A stretch of 64,000 nt of DNA, from assembly GCF_000192865.1 (NCBI RefSeq), contig NC_015276.1:62001-126000 (forward strand), written 5' to 3'. Below the pieces are notes generated by a model. It ran no database searches and had not been told where the DNA came from. It saw only the letters and a program-made list of their open reading frames with translations. Position 1 is the stretch's first letter, and each line of letters opens with the position of its first letter. Source of the DNA: Marinomonas mediterranea MMB-1 (lineage in GTDB: Bacteria; Pseudomonadota; Gammaproteobacteria; Pseudomonadales; Marinomonadaceae). Both the position numbers and the translations under genes were made by a program. Of the stretch, positions 44,790 through 53,486 are shown piece after piece.

Positions 44790-46100
44790 TTGGATTTAAC
44801 GATTGTTTCTTTGATTCTAGCGGTCGGCATGCTCACTATGCTGGCATTTGGTGTGTGGGTCTCTTTTACGCTGATTATTATTGGGGGTCTAGGTCTGGTG
44901 TTGTCTGAGAACTATCAAGTCGGCCTGTTGTTTTCAACGTCGTCTTGGGGCGCCAGCACATCATGGTCACTCACGGCCTTACCCTTATTTATTTGGATGG
45001 GGGAAGTGCTGTTTAGAACGCGCTTGTCGGAAGATTTATTCAAAGGGCTATCGCCTTGGTTGGGTGGTGTCCCAGGTAAACTCCTGCATGTGAATATTTT
45101 GAGTTGCGGTATTTTTGCGGCGGTTTCAGGTTCTTCCGCTGCGACGGCGGCGACGATTGGTCGTATGACGTTGCCCGAGCTGAAAAAGCAAGGTTACAGC
45201 GAGCGTATGGCCGTCGGGACATTGGCTGGGTCAGGTACGCTCGGTCTTTTGATTCCGCCTTCCATTATTCTTATCGTATATGGTGTCGCGGCAGAAGTAT
45301 CGATCGCGCGTTTGTTTATTGCTGGTGCCTTACCAGGTCTTCTATTGGTTGCCTTGTTTATGGGTTACACCATGATTTGGGGCATGTTGCATAAAGACGA
45401 ATTACCTAAACACACGGATTCACAAGTTAGCTGGTCAACGCGGTTTAAAGCACTCAAACAATTGCTTCCTGTCGTTGGCTTAATTGGCTTTGTATTAGGG
45501 TCTATTTATGGCGGGATTACCACCCCGACCGAAGCAGCGGCGATTGGTGTCACCGGTGCGTTAGTCATCGCAGGGGTTACTGGGTCGTTGTCCTTCCATA
45601 GCTTTATGGACAGTTTAATGGGTGCGGTAAAAAGCTCGTGTATGATCACTTTTATCCTGATTGGCGCACACTTTTTAACCTTGTCTATGGGCTTTTTAGG
45701 CATCCCTAAAGAGTTAGCGAGCTGGATAGCGAGTTTGAACTTGTCTCCAATGGCTTTGATTTTCTATCTGACGATCTTATTTGTTGTGTTGGGTTGCTTC
45801 CTAGATGGTATCTCAGTCGTCGTGCTGACGGTCGCGGTGGTGCTGCCAATGGTAGACGCCGCAGGTATCGATCTGCTTTGGTTCGGTATTTTCATTGTAT
45901 TAGTGGTGGAAATGTCGCAAATTACGCCACCAGTCGGCTTTAACCTGTTCGTTATTCAATCTTTGACGGGTAAGAACATCTTGTATGTTGCTCGTGCTGC
46001 ACTGCCTTTCTTCTTATTGATCGCAGTAGCCATTGCATTGGTGACTATGTTCCCTGAAATAGTGACTTACTTACCGTCAAACATGTCTCAGAGCGGGTAA
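44790..46100 (+). CDS. TRAP transporter large permease (DctM type), oxoproline locus
   Basis: A 436-residue DctM-family transport subunit with about twelve helices. Family regions are SGSSAATAATIGRMTLPEL, GSGTLGLLIPPSIILIVYG and QITPPVGFNLFVIQS. It starts with TTG, with GGAGGA upstream at the very end of dctQ, so the two are coupled. The next gene, pxpA, is 99 bp further and has a strong hairpin directly before its ribosome site. Confidence 0.92.
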   Translation: MDLTIVSLILAVGMLTMLAFGVWVSFTLIIIGGLGLVLSENYQVGLLFSTSSWGASTSWSLTALPLFIWMGEVLFRTRLSEDLFKGLSPWLGGVPGKLLHVNILSCGIFAAVSGSSAATAATIGRMTLPELKKQGYSERMAVGTLAGSGTLGLLIPPSIILIVYGVAAEVSIARLFIAGALPGLLLVALFMGYTMIWGMLHKDELPKHTDSQVSWSTRFKALKQLLPVVGLIGFVLGSIYGGITTPTEAAAIGVTGALVIAGVTGSLSFHSFMDSLMGAVKSSCMITFILIGAHFLTLSMGFLGIPKELASWIASLNLSPMALIFYLTILFVVLGCFLDGISVVVLTVAVVLPMVDAAGIDLLWFGIFIVLVVEMSQITPPVGFNLFVIQSLTGKNILYVARAALPFFLLIAVAIALVTMFPEIVTYLPSNMSQSG

Positions 46101-46138
46101 CGCTCGCATCGTATAGAGCCAAACGGCCTAGCAAAAAC

Positions 46139-46185
46139 GAGGCTGCCGACACCGTTCTTGAGCAACCAGCTCAAGTGGCAGCCTC
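46139..46185 (+). promoter_or_regulatory. Two-part stem-loop directly before pxpA
   Basis: GAGGCTGCC (46139-46147) pairs with GGCAGCCTC (46177-46185), and an inner CTTGAG/CTCAAG stem (46157-46162, 46170-46175) forms within it. The ribosome site AAAGGAG begins next to the outer stem. There is no T-run. It may block processing, protect the pxp mRNA or influence translation. Confidence 0.6.
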
Positions 46186-46199
46186 AAAGGAGAAAAAAC

Positions 46200-46937
46200 A
46201 TGAAATTAAACTGTGATATGGGCGAAGCGTTTGGCGCTTGGGCAATGGGGATGGACGAGCAAATTATGCCGTACGTCGATCAGGCTAACATCGCCTGTGG
46301 CTTCCATGCGTCCGATCCATTAACGATGAGCAAAACAGTCGCTCTGGCGAAGCAATATAATGTCACTATTGGCGCGCACCCCGCGTATCCAGATTTAGTC
46401 GGCTTTGGGCGTCGCAATATGGACATCGCGCCAAGTGAATTAAAGGCCCTGATTCAATATCAAGTGGGAGCACTTCAAGGCATTTGTCAGGCACAGAAAA
46501 CCAAAGTGAGCTACGTCAAACCTCACGGTGCGTTGTACAACACAATGATGACAGATTTCACTGTGTTAGAAACTGTCATACAGGCCGTGTCTGAAATTGA
46601 TCCTAGTTTGATACTTATGGTGATGGCTGTACCCGAAAAAGATCAAGTAACGGCGTTGGCAAGTAAGTATGGGGTGACGCTGTGGTTTGAAGCGTTCTCG
46701 GACCGATTGTATACCGATGAAGGGCGTTTGACGCCTCGTAAACAAGCAAACGCAGTACATCAAAGCTTTGAGCGAATTGAACAACAAGTCGAAGAGCTGA
46801 GTTTAAAAGGTGGCTTAACTACGGCGTCTGGACAACATCTAAGTGTCCACGCAGATACTATTTGCGTACATGGCGACGGGTTACATGCCGTCGAGGCGGT
46901 AAAGCGAATCCGTACCCTGGTAGATGGGCTTGGCTAA
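46200..46937 (+). CDS. pxpA: 5-oxoprolinase subunit A
   Basis: A 245-residue LamB/YcsF-family protein. The signature MKLNCDMGEAFGAWAMG at the N-terminus and ANIACGFHASDPLTM with metal-type residues are intact, as is VKPHGALYN. PxpABC together hydrolyse ATP to open 5-oxo-L-proline to L-glutamate. The start is ATG 46200 with AAAGGAG eight bases upstream; an ATG at 46158 would place the upstream hairpin inside the gene. PxpB and PxpC follow. Confidence 0.93.
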   Translation: MKLNCDMGEAFGAWAMGMDEQIMPYVDQANIACGFHASDPLTMSKTVALAKQYNVTIGAHPAYPDLVGFGRRNMDIAPSELKALIQYQVGALQGICQAQKTKVSYVKPHGALYNTMMTDFTVLETVIQAVSEIDPSLILMVMAVPEKDQVTALASKYGVTLWFEAFSDRLYTDEGRLTPRKQANAVHQSFERIEQQVEELSLKGGLTTASGQHLSVHADTICVHGDGLHAVEAVKRIRTLVDGLG

Positions 46938-47057
46938 TCCACTTTGAGTTCAGCTCAATGTTAGCTCAACCCAATGTAAGTCCAATAAGTGAAGCCTTAG
47001 TGGGTGAAGCCCTAACGACTGCGAAAGTGGCCGTTAAATTGATAAGTAAAAAAGACG

Positions 47058-47768
47058 ATGAACGAGCAAGAACTAAAGAAACCGAGCTTTGCGCTGGTCA
47101 GTGACCACGCCTGTTTGCTGACCTTCAGCGATGTGATCGACGAGTTTACCGCTGACTACATTAGTCGCGTGAACCAAGCATTAAAAACGATTGATGGCAT
47201 CGTCGATTTAGTCCCGTCTTATACGACATTGCTGGTTGTATTTGATATGGACCATTACGATCGTTTCGCAATAGAGAAGCAAATTAAAGAGGTGATCGCG
47301 TCGATCAGCTCTTCGGATTTCGGCCAGCGCGACACCTGTGAAGTGGTCATACCTGTTTACTATGGTGCGGAAGTTGGCCCAGATATTGATGATGTGGCGA
47401 AGCACTGTGGTATTCAGGTCGACGATGTCATTCGTCTGCATTCTTCAACACGTTACCGCGCTTACGCCGTAGGGTTTGCCCCTGGATACGCTTTTCTCGG
47501 TAACACGCCTGACACCTTGCATATCCCTCGAAAAGAAACGCCTCGTTTAAAAGTCATCGCGGGTAGTGTTGCCATTGCCGAACGGCAGACCGCTGTTTAT
47601 CCGAGTACCTCTCCAGGCGGCTGGCAAATAATAGGTCGAACACCGATTCAGCTGGTGGACTGGGGAAGTGAAAACCTCGCGATCATTGAAGTCGGCGATA
47701 CGGTTAAGTTTGAACCCATTTCACGAGACGAATTTCTAGCCCAAGGAGGCTCCCTCGATGGCTTTTAA
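47058..47768 (+). CDS. pxpB: 5-oxoprolinase subunit B
   Basis: A 236-residue KipI-family protein, with the typical region RYRAYAVGFAPGYAFLGNTP and PSTSPGGWQIIGRTPIQL, which carries the conserved Gly-Pro and Thr residues. It forms the PxpBC pair that phosphorylates and hydrolyses 5-oxoproline delivered by PxpA. It overlaps pxpC by 11 bases, so the two are translationally coupled. It begins 120 bp after pxpA. Confidence 0.93.
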   Translation: MNEQELKKPSFALVSDHACLLTFSDVIDEFTADYISRVNQALKTIDGIVDLVPSYTTLLVVFDMDHYDRFAIEKQIKEVIASISSSDFGQRDTCEVVIPVYYGAEVGPDIDDVAKHCGIQVDDVIRLHSSTRYRAYAVGFAPGYAFLGNTPDTLHIPRKETPRLKVIAGSVAIAERQTAVYPSTSPGGWQIIGRTPIQLVDWGSENLAIIEVGDTVKFEPISRDEFLAQGGSLDGF

Positions 47769-48681
47769 GGTGATAAAACCGGGTCTATTAACACTTGTTC
47801 AGGATTTAGGTCGTCATAGTTACCAGCACCTTGGCGTTACCACGGGTGGCCCGATGGACGAAATGGCATTTCGTTGGGCAAATGCACTATTAGACAACGA
47901 CGAAAATGACAGCCAACTTGAAATCACCTTTGGCATGCTCACACTAGAGGCGCAAGCTGATACCAGTATTGCCTTATGTGGCGCAGACTTAGGTGCGACA
48001 TTGAACGGCGACTCAGTGATTCCGTGGCAGACCTACGCGATTAAAGCTGGCGACGTGCTTGCTTTCCAGCAGCCAAAAAATGGCTTGCGTGCTTACCTCG
48101 CAGTAAAATGGGGTTTTCAGATAAAACCGATATTGGGCAGCGTCTCCACGGTGGTTCGAGAAAAGATTGGCGGACTCAGCGGAAAAGGAGACAAGCTTCA
48201 AAAGGGCGATATGCTTGCGTATATAGCGTGCAGCCAACATCGGCAACGCATGGTGCCTCGTCTTGCGATTCCGAACTACAACAGTGAAGAAATACCAATG
48301 GTCTTGAGCTACCAAGCGCCAACGTTTTCACACTTAGATCAGGCTCGGTTCTTTGGCAATCATTACGCTGTTTCAACTGAAAGTGACCGAATGGGATACA
48401 GATTGCAAGGTCAGCCAATAGGGGGTAACAAAAAAGGCATTATCTCAGAGGGCATTGCCTACGGCGCGATTCAAATTCCGAATGACGGCCAGCCGATTGT
48501 GTTATTGCGAGATCGGCAAACCATTGGGGGCTATCCAAAAATGGGTTGTGTCACACCGTACGGCGGTGGGCTGCTTTCTCAGAAAAAACCGGGTGACAAG
48601 GTTCACTTCGCCAACTGGACAATCGACCAAGTCGAACGCGACCGACATCTTCAAATCGCCCGAGTCGCGCAGTGGCGATAA
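47758..48681 (+). CDS. pxpC: 5-oxoprolinase subunit C (biotin-dependent carboxyltransferase family)
   Basis: A 307-residue KipA-family protein. The motif LTLVQDLGRHSYQHLGVTTGGPMDE near the N-terminus (in two parts) and the later GMLTLEAQ and GYPKMGCVTPY are diagnostic. The AAGGAGG for its ATG lies inside the end of pxpB. Completing PxpABC, it allows 5-oxoproline to become glutamate. The following lrgA-like gene begins 36 bp later. Confidence 0.93.
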   Translation: MAFKVIKPGLLTLVQDLGRHSYQHLGVTTGGPMDEMAFRWANALLDNDENDSQLEITFGMLTLEAQADTSIALCGADLGATLNGDSVIPWQTYAIKAGDVLAFQQPKNGLRAYLAVKWGFQIKPILGSVSTVVREKIGGLSGKGDKLQKGDMLAYIACSQHRQRMVPRLAIPNYNSEEIPMVLSYQAPTFSHLDQARFFGNHYAVSTESDRMGYRLQGQPIGGNKKGIISEGIAYGAIQIPNDGQPIVLLRDRQTIGGYPKMGCVTPYGGGLLSQKKPGDKVHFANWTIDQVERDRHLQIARVAQWR

Positions 48682-48717
48682 GGCTATCAAGCCAATAGCA
48701 TAGAAATAGGAGCGTCC

Positions 48718-49071
48718 ATGATACATGCTTTCTTCATCATCATTTTATGTCAGATGGCAGAAAGTCTTATTGTTCAAATGCTTGATTCTCCTATTCCGGA
48801 TGCCATTATTGGTATGGTGATTCTGTTCACGGGGCTTTGCTTTCGGGGGAAGGTAGACGACAGTGTAGCGAAAGCATCCGGTGTGTTAGTGGACAACCTT
48901 GGGTTCTTTTTTATCCCCGCAGGCGCGGGAATAACGCTATACATTGGACTTATTTAAGAACAGTGGTGGCGAATTTTAATCGCGTCAGTTGGCGGTACAA
49001 TCCTGACTCTTGTTGTGTGCTCGGTGACCTTTAGTCTGATAAGCTTCAGAGAAGGAGACCATCATGAATAG
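48718..49071 (+). pseudogene. CidA/LrgA family gene with in-frame stop
   Basis: The first 79 residues (48718-48957) are the CidA/LrgA type, with DSPIPDAIIGMVILF and DNLGFFFIPAGAGITLY. A TAA at 48955-48957 ends the frame, but the same frame continues for 37 more codons with the expected last membrane helix (IASVGGTILTLVVCSV) and stops at 49069-49071, eight bases into the lrgB start. The complete frame would be 117 residues, the normal LrgA length, and the ATG/TAG overlap with lrgB is normal for this pair. Either the gene is broken by one nonsense change or a shortened protein is made. AGGAG precedes the start. Confidence 0.72.
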
Positions 49072-49765
49072 TGTCAGCATGTTGCCACCACCTTTATATT
49101 CTCTAGCGCTTACTTTTGGCTGCTACTCGGTCGCGCTAGTGCTGAAAAAGAAGCTCAACCGCGATACTTTTAACCCTGTCATTGTTGCCGTTCTACTACT
49201 TTTGGTTGCCCTTATTGCCTTTGACATTTCATACGATCAATTTGCCGAAGGCATGGACTTAATAAGCACCCTGTTGGGAACCGCCACCGTCGCTCTTGCT
49301 GTCCCACTTTATAAGCAACTTGCGCATATAAAGGCGTCCCTGTTCGCCATTATTGTGTCCGTGATTTGTGCTGGTTTTGTTGCCTCTGTCGCGTCTTACT
49401 TGTTTGCTTATTACCTACAGATATCGGAAAGCCTTCAGCTTGCCATCATGTCAAAATCGGTGACGGTTCCGGTTGCCATATGCATCGCAGAAAAAATAGG
49501 TGAAGACTCAGCGTTGGCCGTATTTTTCGTCTTCAGCACCGGCATCATCGGCTCACTCATTGCGCCTTCTATTTTTCGACTGTTTAATATTGAAGACCAA
49601 AGAGCGATGGGCCTGTCTTTAGGTGCAACCTGTTATGGGTTAGGGCTAGTCCGCGCGTTTCAATATAGTGTAGAAGCGGGTGTCTACTCGATCATCGGAA
49701 TGAGCTTAATGGCGATTGGCTCAGGTATTTTTCTGCCTTCTATTATTTTAAGTTACTTTAAATAA
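49064..49765 (+). CDS. lrgB: LrgB/CidB family membrane protein
   Basis: A 233-residue protein with several membrane helices. The conserved MSKSVTVPVAICIAEKIGE and ATCYGLGLVRAFQYSVEAG (which is HGIGTAR-like in other members) identify LrgB. These proteins act with LrgA in murein hydrolase control or in export/import of small organic acids. It starts with AAGGAG ahead, inside the end of the damaged lrgA. It is the last gene of the 5-oxoproline unit, before a terminator. If LrgA is really lost, LrgB may work alone. Confidence 0.88.
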   Translation: MNSVSMLPPPLYSLALTFGCYSVALVLKKKLNRDTFNPVIVAVLLLLVALIAFDISYDQFAEGMDLISTLLGTATVALAVPLYKQLAHIKASLFAIIVSVICAGFVASVASYLFAYYLQISESLQLAIMSKSVTVPVAICIAEKIGEDSALAVFFVFSTGIIGSLIAPSIFRLFNIEDQRAMGLSLGATCYGLGLVRAFQYSVEAGVYSIIGMSLMAIGSGIFLPSIILSYFK

Positions 49766-49827
49766 AAGGCTCGTAACAAAAGAATAAGCGTTTTAGAACG
49801 AGGGTAAGTTACTTCCAGATCTGAATG

Positions 49828-49858
49828 ACTCAGTATGAACTTTAGGTTCATACTGAGT
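49828..49858 (+). terminator. Terminator of the pxp/lrg unit
   Basis: ACTCAGTATGAAC and GTTCATACTGAGT form a perfect 13-bp stem around a 5-base loop, followed by TTTT. Confidence 0.92.
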
Positions 49859-49952
49859 TTTGTGTAAGGAGGTTTTTTTATATTTGTGTAGAGCGTTGTG
49901 CAAATTCATCATACACTTCCTTCAAGACCAACTAACTGATTAGGAGTATAAG

Positions 49953-50264
49953 ATGTCTCAGTTTGATAATGTTTCTGTACTAAAAGCAGCGAATGTCTAT
50001 TTTGACGGTAAAGTAACAAGTCGTGTTGTAATGTTTGCCGATGACACAAAGAAAACGCTAGGCATCATGATGCCGGGCGAATATGAGTTTGGAACTGAAG
50101 CGGCTGAGCTAATGGAAATCACTGCGGGTGATCTAGACGTTTTGCTTCCTGGTGAAACAGAGTGGCAAACGATTAAAGGTGGTGAAGAATTCAACGTACC
50201 TGCTAACGCGTCGTTTAAGCTTAAAATCCGCGCCGTAACTGACTACTGCTGTTCATACCTGTAA
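49953..50264 (+). CDS. ppnP: Pyrimidine/purine nucleoside phosphorylase
   Basis: A 103-residue cupin-fold protein of the PpnP (formerly YaiE/DUF1255) family, which splits nucleosides with phosphate. The family wording is complete: ANVYFDGKVTSR, LGIMMPGEYEFGTEAAE, MEITAGDLDVLLPG and a C-terminal RAVTDYCCSYL. Length is normal. It is monocistronic with TTAGGAG ahead of the ATG. Confidence 0.95.
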   Translation: MSQFDNVSVLKAANVYFDGKVTSRVVMFADDTKKTLGIMMPGEYEFGTEAAELMEITAGDLDVLLPGETEWQTIKGGEEFNVPANASFKLKIRAVTDYCCSYL

Positions 50265-50377
50265 GCACATTTTGTTGGGCGATTTCTCTGCTTGATCTTT
50301 CTGCTTGGTTCGCCCAATTTCTCCCTCGGTTGTACGACTTTCTCTTGTTGTACTGATTTCTTTTGTTGCTCTTACTT

Positions 50378-51253
50378 TTAGGTTGAGGTCCTTAACGCCA
50401 TTTCGTGCTTCTCAACTAAGTCCGATAGAAAATCCGCCACCGCTCTGACTCGCTTTGATTGAGCTAAGTCTGAGTGGATGACGAGGTAGATGGCTTGCTC
50501 CACATCCGACAGTGTTTGTAGACAGCGTAGCCCCACGTGTTGGGCGACTATGTGAGGTAACACCGCTAATCCAAGCCCTGCCTGACAGGCGGCGACTTGA
50601 GTACCAACCGAAGTAGTGGTGATCGCTGGAGGCTTACCGTTTAAGAGTCGAGCTAACCATTGAGCCGCTGGCAAATTTTGGTAATGTTCGTTCCAGCCAA
50701 TATAGGTTTGTTCTTGATCAAGGTGGCTACCTTCGGGCGTATTTTCGCCAGTGTAGAGGCCGTAGCCAAGAGTACCGATACGTCGAAACGATACATTCCC
50801 CTGTGTTGGGCGAACCATTCTTAGCGCGAGATCCGCGTCTCTTCTATGCAGATTTGAAGTTCGAATATCCGTAATCAAGTCAATATCAAGGGAAGGAAAC
50901 TGCGCCCTGAATTGGGGAAGATTTGGGAGAATTAATACACTTGCTAGGCTTTCCGCTGTGGTAAGCTTAACCGTGCCACTGAGTTCACTTTGTTTGCTTG
51001 CCTGAGAGCGAAAGGACAAGATCGCATCTTCCATGTGCTCGGCGCTTTCCAACAGTTCCTCGCCTTCTTCTGTGAGTTTGTAGCCTGTTTGAGAGCGTAT
51101 GAACAACGGCGTATTCAATGCGGACTCCAAACGCTCTATGCGCCTTGATAAGGTGGCAATGCCTAATTCCAACTCGCTTGCTGCTGCCGTCAGTGTGCCT
51201 TGCCGTGCCAATGCTAAAAACAGACGAGCATCGTCCCAATTAAAATGATTCAT
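50378..51253 (-). CDS. LysR family transcriptional regulator
   Basis: A 291-residue LysR regulator with the typical HTH (LFLALARQGTLTAAASELELG) and an effector domain. The wording NHFNWDDARLFLALARQG resembles the group that includes the single-gene regulators for oxidoreductases. It lies between ppnP and the TonB receptor, divergent from the latter by about 200 bp. I cannot name its target; the receptor has a Fur box of its own. Confidence 0.88.
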   Translation of the reverse strand: MNHFNWDDARLFLALARQGTLTAAASELELGIATLSRRIERLESALNTPLFIRSQTGYKLTEEGEELLESAEHMEDAILSFRSQASKQSELSGTVKLTTAESLASVLILPNLPQFRAQFPSLDIDLITDIRTSNLHRRDADLALRMVRPTQGNVSFRRIGTLGYGLYTGENTPEGSHLDQEQTYIGWNEHYQNLPAAQWLARLLNGKPPAITTTSVGTQVAACQAGLGLAVLPHIVAQHVGLRCLQTLSDVEQAIYLVIHSDLAQSKRVRAVADFLSDLVEKHEMALRTST

Positions 51254-51386
51254 AGTGCTCCGAAATGCCTTTATTTAGATGGCTATTATGGCTCTTAAAG
51301 CATCAAAATAAGAGTAGAAATCGCCTTTCTGGGTTGTTTCTCTGGATTACATACGTTTTTGAACCAAACTCATATTTGATGCTACT

Positions 51387-51405
51387 GAGAATCAATATCA
51401 TTAAG
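51387..51405. promoter_or_regulatory. Probable Fur box of the TonB receptor
   Basis: GAGAATCAATATCATTAAG agrees with the 19-bp Fur consensus at about 13 positions. It lies 45 bp before the TonB receptor start, where repression by iron would be expected. Confidence 0.55.
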
Positions 51406-51449
51406 TGGTAGCCTATTTGTATCTTTTTTATTTGAGTCGGAGGATATGA

Positions 51450-53456
51450 ATGAAGCGTTCAATCAATAGCGTTCCGGGTAAATGTTGTTTCGGGTTTTCG
51501 TTAGTTATATCGGTCAATGTAATGGCTGAAGAAATTAAGAACGCTGAGTCTCTGCCTCCTCTTTTGGTCACATCGAATAAAACGGAACAACAGCAAGTTG
51601 AGACGACTCAGCATGTCACGACAGACTATTCTGAAGACTTACTCCGAACTGGAGTGGACAGCCTGGAATCGTTGGAAGGGGTTGCCCCAGGACTTAGCTT
51701 TCAACCTTTTGGGCAATCGGGCGTTAATTCTCCTGTGATGCGAGGCGTCACGTCGAATCTGAATGCTCTTTCCAGCTCTACGTTATTACAGGTGGATGGC
51801 GTACCCGTCTTGATGGCACAAGGTTTTGAGAGCACTTTGGTCGGAACGGATCGAGTGGAGGTGACGCGAGGTCCTCAAACTGCGATTTATGGGCACAATG
51901 CTGAGACTGGTGTTATTTCTATTCAGAGTAATGATCTGAATGGACAAGATGAAACTCTGCTTTCTCTTGGACTTGGTAGCCGAGATAAACAAGTGGTGCA
52001 ATTCGCCACGAGTCAGACTGCTAGCCCGGATAAATTGTTTTTTAGTTTGTCGGGTGAGTACATGAAACAGGACGGTTTTATTGACAATGAAACTTCCGGG
52101 GGAAAAGCCGATGATAGAGAACGTAGTAATCTAAATGCGGGGATTCGTTGGAAAGCGTCAGATCGAACGGACTTAAAAGTACGCTATCGAACCTTGGATT
52201 ACGATGATGGCGCCTCATTGTGGGGATCCGGTACGGCAGTTGATACAAGCGTGTCCTCAGGAACGGCGAGTTGGAACAAGTCTTCTGGTCAATTGTTCTC
52301 AGTTAATCTGGATCATGACACCCTATCAGGGATTCATTTAGCCAGTATTACGGCATTGAATGATTATGATGATAAGGTGCAACAAGACACTGATTTTATG
52401 GCAAGCGAAGTGAGTTATATTGCCAGAGATAATCATTTTAAGACCTTGTCTCAAGAATTCAGAGCCCACGGTGAGCGTACTGGTTTGCATTGGTTAACCG
52501 GCGCCTATCTGGAAACGCAGGACCACTCATTAAGGGCGATTTCTAAAAGTTATTATGGCCTGTCTGACTTAAAAACGGATCAGACAGGAAGCCACTATGC
52601 TTTGTATGGAAATCTGGACATCGAATATGCCGATAATTGGGTATTTGGTGTTGGTGCCCGAGCGTCACGTGATGAAGTTAAGATTACCCCAGAAGGCAGT
52701 TACGAACGTAAGCAAGACTGGACAAATGTGACCCCGCAACTGTCAGTTAAAAAGCAGTATACAAAAAATCATCAGGCCTATTTCAGTTATAGTGAAGGTG
52801 TGCGTACAGGCGGGTTCAATACCACGGCAGCCAGTGCGAATTATAAAGAGTACGACCCAGAGACAGTACAAAGTTTTGAAGTGGGAATGAAAGGTGAGAC
52901 GAGGCACAAGTCCTTGCGATACAGCGTGGCGGCCTATCACATGAATATCGATGACATGCAGGTGATGCAAATGCCGTCTGTTGGCACTATTTATCTCACG
53001 AACGCTGCTCAAGCGACATCACAAGGCGTCGAAGCATCATTTGATTATTTGTTAACTGAGAACTTGATTCTTAAAACCGGTGTGGCTTGGAATAAAACCC
53101 GCTTTGATGAATTTGTCGATGGAACTCAAGATTACAAAGACAATACGAATCCATTTGCACCGGAATGGAATGGGCATGTGACATTGAGATACGACAGTGA
53201 AAACGAGTGGTTTGTCTCCGCTTCTTCTGTATTTAACAGCAAAGTCTATTTGAACCCAGCGAATACATACGAGCAAAAAGGCTACAGCGTTATTAACCTG
53301 TCGGCAGGATACCCTGTTTTCGAAGACGCCTTTTTGTCTGGCTATGTGAACAATCTAGAGGATAAAAGTTATAACGCGGTAGGTTATCAAAATGGCTACG
53401 TGACGGTATTTAGCCCACCGAGGGAAGTTGGCCTCAAGTTGACCTGGACTCTTTAA
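51450..53456 (+). CDS. TonB-dependent siderophore-type receptor
   Basis: A 668-residue outer-membrane receptor. A signal peptide ends near NVMAEE; the plug domain (about 45-150) contains PVMRGVTS, DGVP and VEVTRGPQTAIYGHNAETGVI; the rest is a 22-strand barrel ending in KLTWTL. It resembles siderophore/vitamin receptors of the FhuE/PvuA-like kind. It is followed by an MFS permease and, later, a PchR-like regulator, so the set imports an iron chelate. A Fur box upstream supports iron control. No biosynthetic genes are nearby, so the cell probably takes up a foreign siderophore. Confidence 0.92.
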   Translation: MKRSINSVPGKCCFGFSLVISVNVMAEEIKNAESLPPLLVTSNKTEQQQVETTQHVTTDYSEDLLRTGVDSLESLEGVAPGLSFQPFGQSGVNSPVMRGVTSNLNALSSSTLLQVDGVPVLMAQGFESTLVGTDRVEVTRGPQTAIYGHNAETGVISIQSNDLNGQDETLLSLGLGSRDKQVVQFATSQTASPDKLFFSLSGEYMKQDGFIDNETSGGKADDRERSNLNAGIRWKASDRTDLKVRYRTLDYDDGASLWGSGTAVDTSVSSGTASWNKSSGQLFSVNLDHDTLSGIHLASITALNDYDDKVQQDTDFMASEVSYIARDNHFKTLSQEFRAHGERTGLHWLTGAYLETQDHSLRAISKSYYGLSDLKTDQTGSHYALYGNLDIEYADNWVFGVGARASRDEVKITPEGSYERKQDWTNVTPQLSVKKQYTKNHQAYFSYSEGVRTGGFNTTAASANYKEYDPETVQSFEVGMKGETRHKSLRYSVAAYHMNIDDMQVMQMPSVGTIYLTNAAQATSQGVEASFDYLLTENLILKTGVAWNKTRFDEFVDGTQDYKDNTNPFAPEWNGHVTLRYDSENEWFVSASSVFNSKVYLNPANTYEQKGYSVINLSAGYPVFEDAFLSGYVNNLEDKSYNAVGYQNGYVTVFSPPREVGLKLTWTL

Positions 53457-53486
53457 TAAGGGTTCTTAATACCACCCCATTGGGAG

